Notes: a model not told the origin generated them from the letters alone. A stretch of 56,247 nt of DNA from Gammaproteobacteria bacterium (GCA_030433275.1 JAUILK010000022.1:1-56247); one strand, 5' to 3'. Shown: positions 1 to 9,885, counted from the stretch's first letter. Program-made: numbers and translations.

Positions 1-1
1 C

Positions 2-1423
2 GTCCTGTGGCTCGGACTCGGGCGCTATCGTAACGTGCGCCTTGGCGGCGATGATGAAGTGCCGGAATTCACCCACGCCTCCTGGTTCTCGATGCTGTTC
101 GCCGCCGGCATGGGCATCGGGCTGATCTTCTGGAGCATCGCCGAACCGCTCAGTCATTACGCGTCCAATCCGTTCGTCGCCGAGGGTCAGACCCCCGCGT
201 CAGCCTCGGCCGCCATGCGCCTGACCTTCTTCCACTGGGGGTTGAGCGCCTGGGGCCTCTACGCGCTGATGGGGCTGGGGCTCGCGTATTTCGCCTTCCG
301 GCGCGGCCGGCCGCTGGTCCCGCGCGCCATACTCTACGAGGTCTTCGGGCGCCGCGCCGACGGCCTTCTCGGGCATGTCGTGGACATCGCCACCGTGTTC
401 GGCGCGGCGTTCGGCATCGCCACCTCGCTGGGCCTGGGCGTGCAGCAAATCGAGGGCGGTCTCACGTATCTGGTTGGCGCCGAGCCCGGCCGCGCGCGCG
501 AGCTCTGGATACTCGCGGCCATCACGCTGATCGCCATGGGCTCCGCGGTCTCCGGCGTGCGTCGCGGGGTACGGCTGATCAGCAATTTCAATCTCGTGCT
601 GAGCGGTGTGATTCTGCTGTTCTTCCTGGCGTTCGGGCCCACGCTGCACGTGCTCAACCTGCTGGTCGAGACCACCGGCGCCTACCTGCAGACGCTGCCG
701 GCGCTCAGCACCTGGACCGACGCGCAGCAACACAGCGGCTGGCAGGAGGAGTGGACCCTGTTCTACTGGGGCTGGTGGATCGCCTGGTCGCCGTTCGTGG
801 GCATGTTCATCGCCCGCATCTCGCGCGGGCGCACGTTGCGGGAATTCGTGATGGGGGTGCTGCTGGTGCCGGTGTTGCTCACTTTCGCCTGGCTGGCCAT
901 CACCGGCGGCACCGCCCTGTATCTGGAGGTCTTCGAGGGCGCGAACCTGCTCGCCCCCCTGCAAAGCGATATCACCCAGCCGCTCTACCGCACCGTGGAG
1001 CTGATCGCCCCCGGCGGGCTCGCCGGCGTCGTCTCCGCCTTGCTGGTCCTGCTCGTGGCGACGTTTTTCATCACCTCCTGCGACTCCGGCACGCTGGTCA
1101 TCTCGACCATTCTGTCCAACGGCGCCAGCGAGCCGCCCCTGCCCCTGCGGGCGGTCTGGGGCCTGACCCTAGGGGCACTCGCCGGGGTGCTGCTGCTTGC
1201 CGGCGGGCTGGCGGCGCTGCAGACCGCAGCCATCGTGGCCGGCCTGCCGGTCGGGCTGCTGCTGATCGTGGTCATGGTCGCACTGATCCGGGGGCTGCGC
1301 CGCGAGCCGCAGGCACCGCGGCCGGGCACGCTGACGCGCGGCCATTGCGAGCCCTGGACCGGGCTGCCCACGGAACAGCCCGGCCGGACTGAAAGCCAAT
1401 CATGCGGCCCGCCGAACGAATAA
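2..1423 (+). CDS. BCCT family betaine/carnitine/choline transporter, 5' end cut by window edge
   Basis: Sodium- or proton-coupled uptake carrier for quaternary ammonium compatible solutes in the inner membrane. The frame is open from base 2, so the gene begins upstream; the GTG at 35 is internal because the preceding codons read LWLGLGRYRN, a normal part of the family. About 473 residues are visible, with many hydrophobic segments, the family signature MGIGLIFWSIAEP near the start and the Trp-rich block FYWGWWIAWSPFVGMFIARI around residue 250 that forms the substrate site in BCCT proteins. The missing N-terminus is probably about 50 residues plus the first membrane segment. The substrate cannot be read from sequence; glycine betaine is the usual one. 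It fits a salt-stressed lifestyle together with the nearby nhaA. Confidence 0.93.
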   Translation, partial: VLWLGLGRYRNVRLGGDDEVPEFTHASWFSMLFAAGMGIGLIFWSIAEPLSHYASNPFVAEGQTPASASAAMRLTFFHWGLSAWGLYALMGLGLAYFAFRRGRPLVPRAILYEVFGRRADGLLGHVVDIATVFGAAFGIATSLGLGVQQIEGGLTYLVGAEPGRARELWILAAITLIAMGSAVSGVRRGVRLISNFNLVLSGVILLFFLAFGPTLHVLNLLVETTGAYLQTLPALSTWTDAQQHSGWQEEWTLFYWGWWIAWSPFVGMFIARISRGRTLREFVMGVLLVPVLLTFAWLAITGGTALYLEVFEGANLLAPLQSDITQPLYRTVELIAPGGLAGVVSALLVLLVATFFITSCDSGTLVISTILSNGASEPPLPLRAVWGLTLGALAGVLLLAGGLAALQTAAIVAGLPVGLLLIVVMVALIRGLRREPQAPRPGTLTRGHCEPWTGLPTEQPGRTESQSCGPPNE

Positions 1424-1450
1424 ACAGCCAAACGACATGGGGATTGCACC

Positions 1451-2122
1451 ATGAATGAAACATTCAACCACGCCGGGGCCTGGGGCGTCGCGCTGATCGT
1501 GATCGTGCTGGTGTCCTGGTTCTTCTATCGCTATTTCGCGCCGAGAAACTGGCGCGAGTGGGCCGGGGCCGGCGTGGTACAGGCCTTCATCATTGCCCTG
1601 TACGCGGAGATGTACGGCTTCCCGCTCACCATTTACCTGCTGGTGCGCTTCTTCGGCTTGGATAGCCAATATGTCAGCGCCAGCCTCTGGTCGACTCTGG
1701 TGGGCGTGGGGGAGACCGGCATGCTGGTATCCATGCTGGCCGGCTACGCCCTCGCCTTTACCGGCATCGGCCTCTTCATCCAGGGCTGGCGCCAGGTCTA
1801 CAAGGCGCGGGGCGAGGGCCGGCTGGTCACCGACGGGCTGTATGCCCTGGTGCGCCACCCGCAATACACGGGGCTGTTCATCGCCCTGTTCGGCGAGGGC
1901 GTGGTGCACTGGCCGACGCTGTTCTCGGTGAGCCTGTTTCCGGTGATCGTGCTGGTCTACACCTGGCTGGCCCACCGCGAGGAACAGCAGATGCTGGCCC
2001 GGTTCGGCGAAGCCTACCGCGCCTATCGACGCCAGGTGCCGATGTTCATCCCCCGCTGGGGCCATTGGCGGCAGTTCGCGGAAGCCTCGCACAACCGCGG
2101 GCATGACCACGATTCGGAATAA
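1451..2122 (+). CDS. Isoprenylcysteine carboxyl methyltransferase-like membrane protein
   Basis: A 223-residue membrane protein of the ICMT/phospholipid methyltransferase type. Five or so hydrophobic segments are followed near residues 132-142 by LVRHPQYTGLF, the RHPxY motif of this family, which binds S-adenosylmethionine with a second conserved patch near the C-terminus (AHREEQQMLARFG). In bacteria the substrate of these proteins is usually unknown; isoprenylated proteins are not expected, so lipid or small-molecule methylation is more likely. It starts 27 bases after the BCCT stop and is followed 23 bases later by the CDF gene, so it may be part of the same transcript. The tail is rich in His, Asp and Glu (HNRGHDHDSE), which could bind metal. 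Confidence 0.8.
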   Translation: MNETFNHAGAWGVALIVIVLVSWFFYRYFAPRNWREWAGAGVVQAFIIALYAEMYGFPLTIYLLVRFFGLDSQYVSASLWSTLVGVGETGMLVSMLAGYALAFTGIGLFIQGWRQVYKARGEGRLVTDGLYALVRHPQYTGLFIALFGEGVVHWPTLFSVSLFPVIVLVYTWLAHREEQQMLARFGEAYRAYRRQVPMFIPRWGHWRQFAEASHNRGHDHDSE

Positions 2123-2145
2123 CGACATCCGGTAGCGAAACGCAT

Positions 2146-3075
2146 ATGGATCGAACACAGAGTGGGCACAGCCACGCCGGCCACATGCCGGCGAGCGGCC
2201 CCGGCATGGCGATATCGGCCTGGCTGACCGGCATTTACTTTTTCATCGAGATGGGCATCGGCCTGTGGACCGGTTCGGTCGCAGTGATCTCGGACGCCTT
2301 CCACACCTTCTCGGCCGTGGGCGGAGTGCTGGTGGCCATCGTCGCCGCCCGGCTCGCCCGACGGCCGGCCGACGAGGCGCGCAGCTTCGGCTGGTACCGC
2401 GCCGAGATCGTCGGCGCGCTGGTCAACGGCGGCTTCTTGGCAGGCATGGCGCTGATCGTGATCGTAATGGGCGCGATGCGGCTCGCCGAGCCCATCGATC
2501 TACCCACCGCCCCCATGCTCTGGGCGGCCGCCGGCGGGCTCGTGACCGAACTCATCTCGCTGGGTCTGATCTGGAAGCAAAGCCGCAGCGATCTCAACGT
2601 CAAAGGCGCGCTGTGGCACATCATCCAGACCTTCGTCGGCAGCCTGCTCATCATCGTCACCGCCCTGGTGATCCGCTTCACCGGCTTTCTGCTCATCGAC
2701 CCGCTGCTCGGCATGGCTTTCGGCGTGGTCCTGCTCTGGGCGAGCTGGGGCATCCTGCACGACGCCACGCACCTGCTGATGGAGGGCACGCCGGCCGAGG
2801 TCGGCCTCGCTGAGGTAGTCAAGGCGCTGGAGGCGCTCGAGGGAGTCGAAAACGCGCACCACGTCCACGCCTGGGCGTTGACCAGCGGACGCTATGTGTT
2901 CTCGGCTCATCTGCGGGTCGCCGACGGCGCGGACCCGCAGGCGATGCTCGCGGCAGCGCATACAAAGCTCAAGGAACAATACGGCTTTTTCTTCGCCACT
3001 GTGCAGATAGAGTCGATCTGCCTTGACGAGTCCGGCGCCGAGGCGATCGACGTGATGCGCACGGCGGGAGGCTGA
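2146..3075 (+). CDS. Cation diffusion facilitator (CDF) transporter with altered metal site
   Basis: A 309-residue CDF protein of the CzcD/ZitB branch: His-rich N-terminus (SGHSHAGH), about six membrane segments, and a cytoplasmic C-terminal domain containing VHAWALTSG, which is typical of CzcD-like proteins. The family normally exports Zn2+, Co2+ or Cd2+ using two HxxxD motifs, in segments 2 and 5. Here the first reads SDAFHTFSAV (H53, with Ala at position 57 in place of Asp) and the second LWHIIQTF (H158, with Thr at 162 in place of Asp). Both histidines remain and both aspartates are gone. The protein is otherwise full length and shows no frame damage, so it may carry a different ion or use a different site. 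It lies 8 bases upstream of the DMT gene. Confidence 0.88.
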   Translation: MDRTQSGHSHAGHMPASGPGMAISAWLTGIYFFIEMGIGLWTGSVAVISDAFHTFSAVGGVLVAIVAARLARRPADEARSFGWYRAEIVGALVNGGFLAGMALIVIVMGAMRLAEPIDLPTAPMLWAAAGGLVTELISLGLIWKQSRSDLNVKGALWHIIQTFVGSLLIIVTALVIRFTGFLLIDPLLGMAFGVVLLWASWGILHDATHLLMEGTPAEVGLAEVVKALEALEGVENAHHVHAWALTSGRYVFSAHLRVADGADPQAMLAAAHTKLKEQYGFFFATVQIESICLDESGAEAIDVMRTAGG

Positions 3076-3083
3076 CGCGGATC

Positions 3084-4010
3084 ATGAAGACCCTGCTGCT
3101 GCTCGCGCTGATCACCGTCTCCGAGGCGACCATCGGTGTATTCGTCAAGCTCACCGACGGGCGGATTCCGATTCAGACGCTGACCTTCTACGCCATGGCC
3201 TGCGCGGCGGCTTTCCTGTTCGTCGCGCGCACGCTGGCAAACCGGCAATGGCCGCGGTTTCCGACGGGCAATGTCAAGGACACGGCCATCATCGGCGTAT
3301 TGATCGCGGCCCAGGGCGGCGTGTTCAACTTCGCCATGTCGCTGGTGCCGATCGCCAATGCGGTGATCTTCTGGAGCATCGCGCCGTTTTTCACGTTCAT
3401 CTTCTCGGCGCTGTTTCTCGGTGAGAAGGCGCGTAAAAGCTATATCCTCATATTTGCGATCGCCTTGGCCGGCATCGTGCTCGCCAATCCGCTCGGCGGC
3501 GGCCATCATATGCTGGGTAACTTCGTGGCCCTGGCCACCGGCGCGATTTACGCCGCGATGGTCACCTACATGCGCTATGAGGGCAAGACCGAGACCGGCA
3601 ACGATATCGCCTGGTCGCTGCTGGTCGCGGCGTTGGTGCTCTCGCCCGCCTTGCTCTTCTCCGGCCCCGGCCAGGTCTTGACGACAATCCATTACCCGCC
3701 GATCGGCATGGATCTGGCGGTGATGCTGTGGGCCGCGGGCCTGGGTGTGATCTCCACCGGCTTCGCCTATTTCGGCATCTCGATCGTATTGAAATCGATC
3801 AACGCCAATGTCTATGCGCTGGTCGATATCATCGTCTCGCCGGTCGTGGCCTCGACGTTGGGTTATCTCCTCTTCGCCGAGGTGCCCGGCCAGGGCATGG
3901 TTTATGGCGGCGCGATACTGCTCGGCGCCGGCTTCTGGCTGACACGGGAGATGTCGCGGGGCGTGGAAAATCGGCCCATCCACCCCTGCCAGGCCACATC
4001 GACGGGATAA
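3084..4010 (+). CDS. DMT superfamily EamA-type exporter
   Basis: A 308-residue inner membrane protein with ten predicted hydrophobic segments arranged as two EamA repeats (roughly residues 3-135 and 150-290). The sequences SIAPFFTFIFSALFLGEK in the first repeat and LVDIIVSPVVASTLGYLLFAE in its counterpart in the second are the repeated family signature. EamA proteins export small metabolites or amino acids, and the substrate is not predictable. ATG at 3084 follows the CDF stop by 8 bases, suggesting one transcript. There are no internal irregularities. Confidence 0.88.
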   Translation: MKTLLLLALITVSEATIGVFVKLTDGRIPIQTLTFYAMACAAAFLFVARTLANRQWPRFPTGNVKDTAIIGVLIAAQGGVFNFAMSLVPIANAVIFWSIAPFFTFIFSALFLGEKARKSYILIFAIALAGIVLANPLGGGHHMLGNFVALATGAIYAAMVTYMRYEGKTETGNDIAWSLLVAALVLSPALLFSGPGQVLTTIHYPPIGMDLAVMLWAAGLGVISTGFAYFGISIVLKSINANVYALVDIIVSPVVASTLGYLLFAEVPGQGMVYGGAILLGAGFWLTREMSRGVENRPIHPCQATSTG

Positions 4011-4109
4011 ACCGCCAGTGCATAAGGCGAGGAACGACGGACGCTGTCATGGGCAGACCACAGCCACCCTGAGCTGCCATCCATGCAGCAGGAAAGAGTC
4101 TCAAGGTCC

Positions 4110-5306
4110 ATGATCAAGTTGCGGCATCTGTTTCGCTTCGAGCAGACATCGGGGCTGCTGATGATCGCGGCGATCGTGCTCGCGCTGCTGGCCGCCAATT
4201 CGCCGCTCGCGCCCGTCTACACGCTGGTCCACGATATCCGGATCCATTTCCGTTTCGGCCCATTGGTTCTGGAAGGGCCGCTGGTGCACTGGATCAACGA
4301 GGGCCTGATGGTCGTCTTTTTCCTGATCGTCGGGCTCGAGATCAAGCGCCAGTTTCTCGAAGGCCATCTGTCCACTCCACGACGCGCGGCGTTGCCGGCC
4401 TTTGCTGCACTGGGCGGCATTCTGGCGCCGGCCGTGATCTACACGGGCATCAACTGGGGCGATCCCGCGGCACTCGAGGGCTGGGCGATTCCAACGGCCA
4501 CCGACATCGTCCTGGCCGTCAGCCTGCTGGCCCTGCTCGGATCGCGGGTGCCGACGACTCTCAAGGTATTCTTGACCGCGCTGGCGATTTTCGACGATAT
4601 CGCCGCGGTTTTGATTATCGCCGTGTTCTACGGGGAGACGCCGTCCCTCATACCCTTGGCGACTGCGACACTCGCGCTCGCGGGACTGATCGCGGCCAAC
4701 CGGCTGCGTAGCGTGCGCCCGAGTGTCTACGTACTTCTCGGCGCCGTTCTATGGGTGGCGATGCTCAAGGCGGGTGTCGAGGCCGCACTCGCCGGCGTGC
4801 TCATCGCCCTCGCTGTACCGCTGCGTGTGCCCGGCTGCAATGTTCCTTCTCCTTTGCGCGCCACCGAGCGCCGGCTGCATCCCTGGAGCACGCTGGTCGT
4901 CGTCCCGCTGTTCGCGTTCTTCAATGCCGGCATCGTCATCGATACGGCTTCGGCGGGTCGGCTACTGGATTCCGTGTCGCTCGGGATTATCGCCGGCCTG
5001 TTCCTGGGCAAACAGCTCGGCATCTTCACGGCCTGCTGGGCCGCCATCGTGACCGGCCTGGGGCAAATGCCGAAAGGTGTCACTTGGGGACAGCTCTATG
5101 GCGTGGCCCTACTCGCCGGCATCGGCTTCACCATGAGCCTGTTCGTGGCCACGCTCGCGTTCGCCGAGCCGGCGTTGATAGCCTCGGCCAAAATGGCTGT
5201 CCTGCTCACCTCTGTGCTGGCGAGCGTCGCGGGATTGGCGGTTATCGCCCGAGCCACCCGGAGACCTTCTTCCACCGAGCAGGCAGCGGTCGACGGCCAG
5301 GCGTGA
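4110..5306 (+). CDS. nhaA: Na+/H+ antiporter NhaA
   Basis: Electrogenic exchange of cytoplasmic Na+ (or Li+) for external protons, important for pH and sodium homeostasis. The 398-residue protein matches NhaA over its whole length: VVFFLIVGLEIKRQ near residue 75, the ATDIVLAVSLLALLG stretch that corresponds to the assembly including Asp133, and LAIFDDIAAV with the essential aspartate pair at residues 162-163 (163-164 in E. coli). An in-frame ATG at 4083 would add nine residues, but the ATG at 4110 aligns with the family start and follows purine-rich sequence, so I chose it. It ends 16 bases before the convergent AI-2E family gene. Confidence 0.95.
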   Translation: MIKLRHLFRFEQTSGLLMIAAIVLALLAANSPLAPVYTLVHDIRIHFRFGPLVLEGPLVHWINEGLMVVFFLIVGLEIKRQFLEGHLSTPRRAALPAFAALGGILAPAVIYTGINWGDPAALEGWAIPTATDIVLAVSLLALLGSRVPTTLKVFLTALAIFDDIAAVLIIAVFYGETPSLIPLATATLALAGLIAANRLRSVRPSVYVLLGAVLWVAMLKAGVEAALAGVLIALAVPLRVPGCNVPSPLRATERRLHPWSTLVVVPLFAFFNAGIVIDTASAGRLLDSVSLGIIAGLFLGKQLGIFTACWAAIVTGLGQMPKGVTWGQLYGVALLAGIGFTMSLFVATLAFAEPALIASAKMAVLLTSVLASVAGLAVIARATRRPSSTEQAAVDGQA

Positions 5307-5322
5307 GCGGTCCGGATAAAGT

Positions 5323-6372
5323 TTAGGCCGTTGGCCGGGAACCCGGAGCGTGGCGACTGAGCAGGACGGCGATCGGGCGTAACGCGGGGATATGGTCGAG
5401 GACAATGACGGTCGTGGCGGTGAGCAGCACACCGATCAGCGTGCCGGCGAAACCCCAGACCCAGCCCCAGAACACGATGGAAACCAACACCACCAGTGGC
5501 GAAATAGCCAGGGTACGGCCTGCCAGGCGGGGATCGACGACATTGCCCAACAGCTGCTGGATGGTGGTCAGCCCGGTGATCACCACCAGCGCCCACCACG
5601 GCCCGAATTGCAGCAGGGCGATGGTGGAGCCAATGTACGGAATGTAGTTGAGCAGAAAAATCATAATCCCCCCGAGCAGCGCGAAATCCACCCCGAGCAG
5701 CCACAGCCACAGCCCGCTGCTCGCCCCGGTGAACGCGCTGATCAGGGTTTTGACCACGAGAAAGCGGCGTACCTGCGCGGAGGCGGCCGCAACCGTCGCC
5801 ATGATGGCTTGCACGCGAGCCTCGCCGAGTCCGGCGATCATTTTCTCCCGCCACTCACCGGCCTCGATCAGCATCAGCAGCACCAGGAAGAACACCAGCA
5901 GCAGCATGGCCATCAACAGCCACAAATAGCCGAACCCGGAGGTCACCAGGCCCAGCGCCGGCGCGAACAGATTGCGCAGGGGCTCGGCGAGCATCTCGAC
6001 GTGCATCGCATGGCGCTCGGCGAGTGTTTGCAACTGCGCCCAGAGCTGCTGGGCGGCCTCGGCATAAGTCGGCGCCTTGGCGAGTATCATGCTCAGGCTG
6101 AACCACACGCTCGCCACCAGCACGCCGAGCACGGCGAGGAAAACACTCATGCACACCACGATGCTCAGCCAGCGTAGTGACCGCGGCAGCTGGGCGTTGA
6201 GCCGGCTCTGCAGCGGCCGCAGGACAAGCGTGACGAAAAAGGCGAGCGTCAGCGGCATGGTAACCACATAGGTCGCTTTGAGCGCCCAGCCCATCAGGAT
6301 GACCGCCATCAGCGTCAGCAGGATGATCACGGTCTGGCGGCCGCGATCCACGTTGGCAGCAGCATCACGCAC
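5323..6372 (-). CDS. AI-2E family transporter (PerM/YhhT type)
   Basis: A 349-residue membrane protein of the AI-2 exporter family: two N-terminal hydrophobic segments, a long amphipathic stretch (residues 85-150), then a cluster of hydrophobic segments including LLNYIPYIGSTIALLQFGP, the strongest family signature, and DPRLAGRTLAISPLVVL. Members include TqsA, which exports autoinducer-2, and proteins implicated in Na+/H+ exchange; the second role would fit the neighbouring nhaA, but that is inference. The likely start is GTG at 6372, and no strong ribosome site is visible. It is transcribed toward nhaA. Confidence 0.88.
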   Translation of the reverse strand: MRDAAANVDRGRQTVIILLTLMAVILMGWALKATYVVTMPLTLAFFVTLVLRPLQSRLNAQLPRSLRWLSIVVCMSVFLAVLGVLVASVWFSLSMILAKAPTYAEAAQQLWAQLQTLAERHAMHVEMLAEPLRNLFAPALGLVTSGFGYLWLLMAMLLLVFFLVLLMLIEAGEWREKMIAGLGEARVQAIMATVAAASAQVRRFLVVKTLISAFTGASSGLWLWLLGVDFALLGGIMIFLLNYIPYIGSTIALLQFGPWWALVVITGLTTIQQLLGNVVDPRLAGRTLAISPLVVLVSIVFWGWVWGFAGTLIGVLLTATTVIVLDHIPALRPIAVLLSRHAPGSRPTA

Positions 6373-7125
6373 GGCGGGTCATTGTCTCACGGGGCTGGCT
6401 GGTGACTCGCTTACGAACAATGGCACCCCCCACGCGCGCGGCGCGAACGCCCAGTCCGCGCTCGAGCGCTGAAGCGCGAGCGTGTGGCGGTGATCATAGC
6501 GATGCCATGAGGATCATTGCCACACCGGTGCCGCGCATGTCTCCTCCCCTGCCCTTCGCGGCCACCAGGGACGGCGAGCCATAGTTCTCTCGGGCCGGGC
6601 GGCCACCCGCCAGGGGGACGCGCGACGTCTCAATTTTGGCACACCGCCCTGTGACTGGCAGCGTCGCGTAGCTCGTCAACGGTCAGCTCGGGATAGTCCC
6701 GCATAATTCCATCGGCTTGCCGTTCCGCTTCGAGCCTATTCGCCAGATAGCAAGGGCTCGCCACGCGGCCCTGAGGGCAGGTGCGGTTGCCGGCGTTCAG
6801 GCCGCATTTCGTGAGATGGGCATTGTCTATCCACCCCACCCGGGATCGGTTAGCAACATAAAAAACGATAGCGCAGCGGGTAACCCGCTGCAACGCCCCA
6901 GAGCGACGCCACCTAACCGAGCGAGCATTTCGGTTGCCGATCACCATGGCGCCCGCCGGGCGACACAGTCGCCCTCGCCGGCGCACCGACCGGTCAGGCA
7001 GCGCGATCGGCTGGATGATGCGGCCCCGTGCCGCAAACAGCAGCGTTTGACAATCGCTGTGGATCGCGGCATTTTTTATAAAGAACATACCCACCCCACC
7101 CCCCGTAGGATAAAGGAGCCATACA
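6373..7125. other. Intergenic stretch upstream of copZ
   Basis: About 750 bases with no intact gene. The minus strand holds a DUF433-like remnant (listed separately). Near copZ an AT-richer stretch, 7071-7108, precedes the ribosome site AAAGGAG and the copZ ATG. A TTGACA occurs at 7047-7052 but no good -10 lies at normal distance (the TATAAA at 7077 is 24 bases away). A MerR/CueR-type promoter would use a 19-20 base spacer; I could not find a convincing operator. Confidence 0.5.
6630..6947 (-). pseudogene. DUF433-domain protein remnant
   Basis: The last 50 or so residues of this frame resemble DUF433, a small winged-helix domain often found as the antitoxin-like partner of PIN-type toxins: CPQGRV corresponds to the usual CIRGTR motif, followed by LANRLEAERQADGIMRDYPE and LTVDELRDA, the typical ending. 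The upstream part does not look like the family and carries unusual runs, and an N-terminal segment seems scrambled. No toxin gene is adjacent. The start given is the nearest ATG in frame. It may be a decayed gene, or a short divergent one. Confidence 0.4.
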
Positions 7126-7326
7126 ATGCAGAAGCTCAAAGTCAGCGGTATGACCTGCGAACATTGTGAGAAGGCGGTTGAGCGCGCGCTCGCCCAGCTA
7201 CCGGGCGTGACCCGCGTCGTGAAGGTCAGTTGCGCCGACGAGGAAGCCATCGTCGACGGCAAGGCGGATATGCAGGCCTTGATCGAGGCCATCGAGCAAG
7301 AGGGCTACACGGCAGCCGCCGCTTGA
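7126..7326 (+). CDS. copZ: CopZ-like heavy-metal-associated domain protein (copper chaperone)
   Basis: A 66-residue single HMA domain with the metal-binding motif GMTCEHC at residues 8-14, followed by the expected beta-alpha-beta pattern and the conserved EQEGYTA ending. It probably binds Cu(I) in the cytoplasm through the two cysteines and hands it to the P1B ATPase encoded 57 bases downstream. The start is supported by AAAGGAG eight bases before the ATG. MerP-type mercury binding is an alternative, but the absence of a signal peptide and of mer genes argues against it. Confidence 0.9.
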   Translation: MQKLKVSGMTCEHCEKAVERALAQLPGVTRVVKVSCADEEAIVDGKADMQALIEAIEQEGYTAAAA

Positions 7327-7383
7327 ACAAGGGCTACACCGCAGTTGGCGCGGGGGCTGTGTAGCAGCAAGAGAGGTAGAGCG

Positions 7384-9885
7384 ATGACTCAGGAGCTGAG
7401 CTTCGGTGTGAGCGGCATGACCTGCGGGTCCTGCGTCGCACGCGTCGAGCGCGTGCTAAGCCGGCAGCCGGGCGTGCTCGATGTCCAGGTCAATCTGGCG
7501 GCGGCCAAGGCGGCGCTCACTATCGATGAGTCCGAGGCCGACCTCGCGCAACTGCTGGCGGCGGTCGATGATGCCGGCTACGCGCCGGTGATCGAAGCGA
7601 GCGAGCTCGGGATCGCCGGCATGAGCTGCGCTTCCTGCGTGCGCCGGGTGGAGCGGGCCATCGCCGGGCTTGCGGGCGTTCAGTCGGTGAGCGTCAATCT
7701 CGCCACCGGTAAGGCGCAGGTCCGCTACCTGCCGGAGACCGTGGGCCGTGGCCGCATCGCCGAGGCCGTGCGTGCGGCGGGCTACGAGCCGCAGCTGCAG
7801 GCATCGGAGGATGCGGGTGAGGCTGCCGGGGATACGGAGCGCCGGGCGCTGCGCCACCGCGTGTGGTTCGCCGCTTCGCTCACGGCGCCGCTGGTAGCGG
7901 TTGCCTTGGGCAAGTATATCCCGGGGGTCGGTGCGCTCATGCACAGCCTGCTCTCGGAGCGTGGCTGGATGGTCATCGAGCTGCTCCTGGTGACGCCGGT
8001 GCTCTTCCATGCGGGAGGCATGTTCTACCGTCAGGGCTGGGCGGAACTCAAGCATCGCAGTCCGGGCATGAGCAGCCTTGTGATGCTCGGTGCCTCGGCG
8101 GCCTACGGCTACTCGCTGCTCGCACTGCTCGTACCGCAGATTTTTCCGGCGGACACCGCCCACAGCTACTTCGAAGCGGCCGGCGTCATCGTAACCCTGA
8201 TCCTCGTGGGCCGTTACCTGGAGCATATCGCCAAGGGGCGCACCTCGGAGGCGATCAAGAAGCTGATGAGCCTCCAGGTCAAAACGGCCCGGGTGCAACG
8301 GGGCGGCGCAATCGAAGAAGTGCCCATCGACGCCGTAGTACCGGATGACGTCATTATCGTGCGTCCCGGCGAGCGGCTGCCCGTGGACGGAGAGGTGCTC
8401 GAGGGCCGCTCCCACGTCGACGAGTCGATGATCTCCGGCGAGCCGATGCCGGTGGGCAAGGCGGCGGGCGACGATGTCATCGGCGGGACCGTGAACCACA
8501 ATGGCGCGCTGACCTTCCGCGCCACGCGGATCGGGGCGGACACGGTCCTCGCGCAGATCATCCGCATGGTCGATCAGGCCCAGGCCGACAAGCCGCCCAT
8601 CCAGGTGCTCGCCGACAAGGTGGCGGGGGTGTTCGTGCCCGCGGTCATGGCCATCGCCGCGGTGACGTTCGCGCTCTGGCTCGGCCTCGGGCCGGCGCCA
8701 GCGCTCTCCTTTGCGTTCGTCGCGGCGGTGAGCACGCTGCTGATCGCCTGCCCCTGCGCCATGGGGCTCGCCACGCCCACCGCGGTGATGGTCGCCACCG
8801 GCAAGGGGGCGGAAATAGGGGTGCTGTTCCGGCGGGGCGCCGCACTCGAAGGGCTTGCCAAGGCCACCACGGTGGTGTTCGACAAGACCGGCACCCTGTC
8901 CGAGGGGCGCCCCGAGCTCACCGATATCCAGGTGCTCGACGGTGACGAGGCGCAGCTCCTCGCCCTGGTGGCCGCCGTGGAAGCGAGAAGCGAGCATCCC
9001 ATCGCCGAGGCCATCGTCCGCGGCGCCCGCGAGCGTGGCCTCACGCTGGCGGCGGTGAACCGGTTCGAGGCGGTTACCGGATACGGCATCGACGCCGAGA
9101 TTGCGGGGCACCGCGTCCATATCGGCGCCGACCGGTACATGCAGCGCCTGGGCATCGATATAACCCCCGTCGCCGGGATCGCCGAGCGGTTTGCCAATGC
9201 GGCGAAGACACCAATTTATGTCGCGATCGACGGCCGTTTGGCGGCGGTGCTCGCCGTCGCCGATCCGGTCAAGGACACCAGCGCCGAGACGATCACCGCC
9301 CTGCACGATATGGGCGCGCAAGTGGCCATGGTGACCGGCGACAACACCGCCACCGCGCACGCCATCGCCCGAGAGCTCGGCCTCGATCGCGTGATGGCCG
9401 AAGTGCTGCCGGCCCAGAAGGCCGAGGAAGTGCAGCGCCTGCAGGGCGATGGCGCCACCGTCGCGTTCATCGGCGACGGTATCAATGATGCGCCGGCGCT
9501 GGCCCAGGCGGACGTGGGTATCGCCATCGGCACGGGCACGGATATCGCCATCGAGGCCGGTGACGTGGTGCTGATGCGCGGCGAGCTGCGCGGGATCGTC
9601 TACGCCATGCGCCTGGCGCGGCGCACGCGGCGCACGATTCACCTGAACTTCGTCTGGGCGTATGGCTACAACGTCGCGCTGATTCCGGTCGCCGCGGGGG
9701 TTGCCTATCCGTTGACCGGCTGGCTGCTCAACCCTATGGTCGCGGCCGCGGCGATGAGCCTCTCCAGCGTGTTCGTGCTGACCAATTCGCTGCGCCTGCG
9801 CCGGTTTCGGGCGCCGTTGGCTGCGCCGCACCCATCGGCGGCCGCGGATCGGACCGCGGACATCGGCAGAGAAGGCATCGCATGA
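7384..9885 (+). CDS. copA: Cu(I)-exporting P1B-type ATPase CopA
   Basis: An 833-residue ATP-driven Cu(I) exporter. Two N-terminal HMA domains carry GMTCGSC and GMSCASC; the actuator loop has MISGEP, the membrane copper site is CPC at residues 456-458, the phosphorylated Asp lies in DKTGT at about residue 500, SEHPIAEA is the nucleotide-binding HP motif and GDGINDAP the hinge. The last two segments read [13 protein letters not shown] and MSLSSV, matching the P1B-1 (copper) subgroup. A TTG at 7345 would add 13 residues; the ATG at 7384 has GAGAGGTAG in front and is preferred. With copZ it forms a standard chaperone-pump pair for cytoplasmic copper. Confidence 0.96.
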   Translation: MTQELSFGVSGMTCGSCVARVERVLSRQPGVLDVQVNLAAAKAALTIDESEADLAQLLAAVDDAGYAPVIEASELGIAGMSCASCVRRVERAIAGLAGVQSVSVNLATGKAQVRYLPETVGRGRIAEAVRAAGYEPQLQASEDAGEAAGDTERRALRHRVWFAASLTAPLVAVALGKYIPGVGALMHSLLSERGWMVIELLLVTPVLFHAGGMFYRQGWAELKHRSPGMSSLVMLGASAAYGYSLLALLVPQIFPADTAHSYFEAAGVIVTLILVGRYLEHIAKGRTSEAIKKLMSLQVKTARVQRGGAIEEVPIDAVVPDDVIIVRPGERLPVDGEVLEGRSHVDESMISGEPMPVGKAAGDDVIGGTVNHNGALTFRATRIGADTVLAQIIRMVDQAQADKPPIQVLADKVAGVFVPAVMAIAAVTFALWLGLGPAPALSFAFVAAVSTLLIACPCAMGLATPTAVMVATGKGAEIGVLFRRGAALEGLAKATTVVFDKTGTLSEGRPELTDIQVLDGDEAQLLALVAAVEARSEHPIAEAIVRGARERGLTLAAVNRFEAVTGYGIDAEIAGHRVHIGADRYMQRLGIDITPVAGIAERFANAAKTPIYVAIDGRLAAVLAVADPVKDTSAETITALHDMGAQVAMVTGDNTATAHAIARELGLDRVMAEVLPAQKAEEVQRLQGDGATVAFIGDGINDAPALAQADVGIAIGTGTDIAIEAGDVVLMRGELRGIVYAMRLARRTRRTIHLNFVWAYGYNVALIPVAAGVAYPLTGWLLNPMVAAAAMSLSSVFVLTNSLRLRRFRAPLAAPHPSAAADRTADIGREGIA

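Noticed and set aside
7047-7082. TTGACA and TATAAA before copZ as a promoter
   Set aside because: The spacer of 24 bases is too long even for a MerR/CueR-type promoter, and no operator palindrome is evident.
7456-9831. A 791-codon open frame on the minus strand opposite copA
   Set aside because: It is the mirror of a high-GC coding frame, rich in Arg, His, Gly and Asp, without any domain; copA has all its motifs on the other strand.
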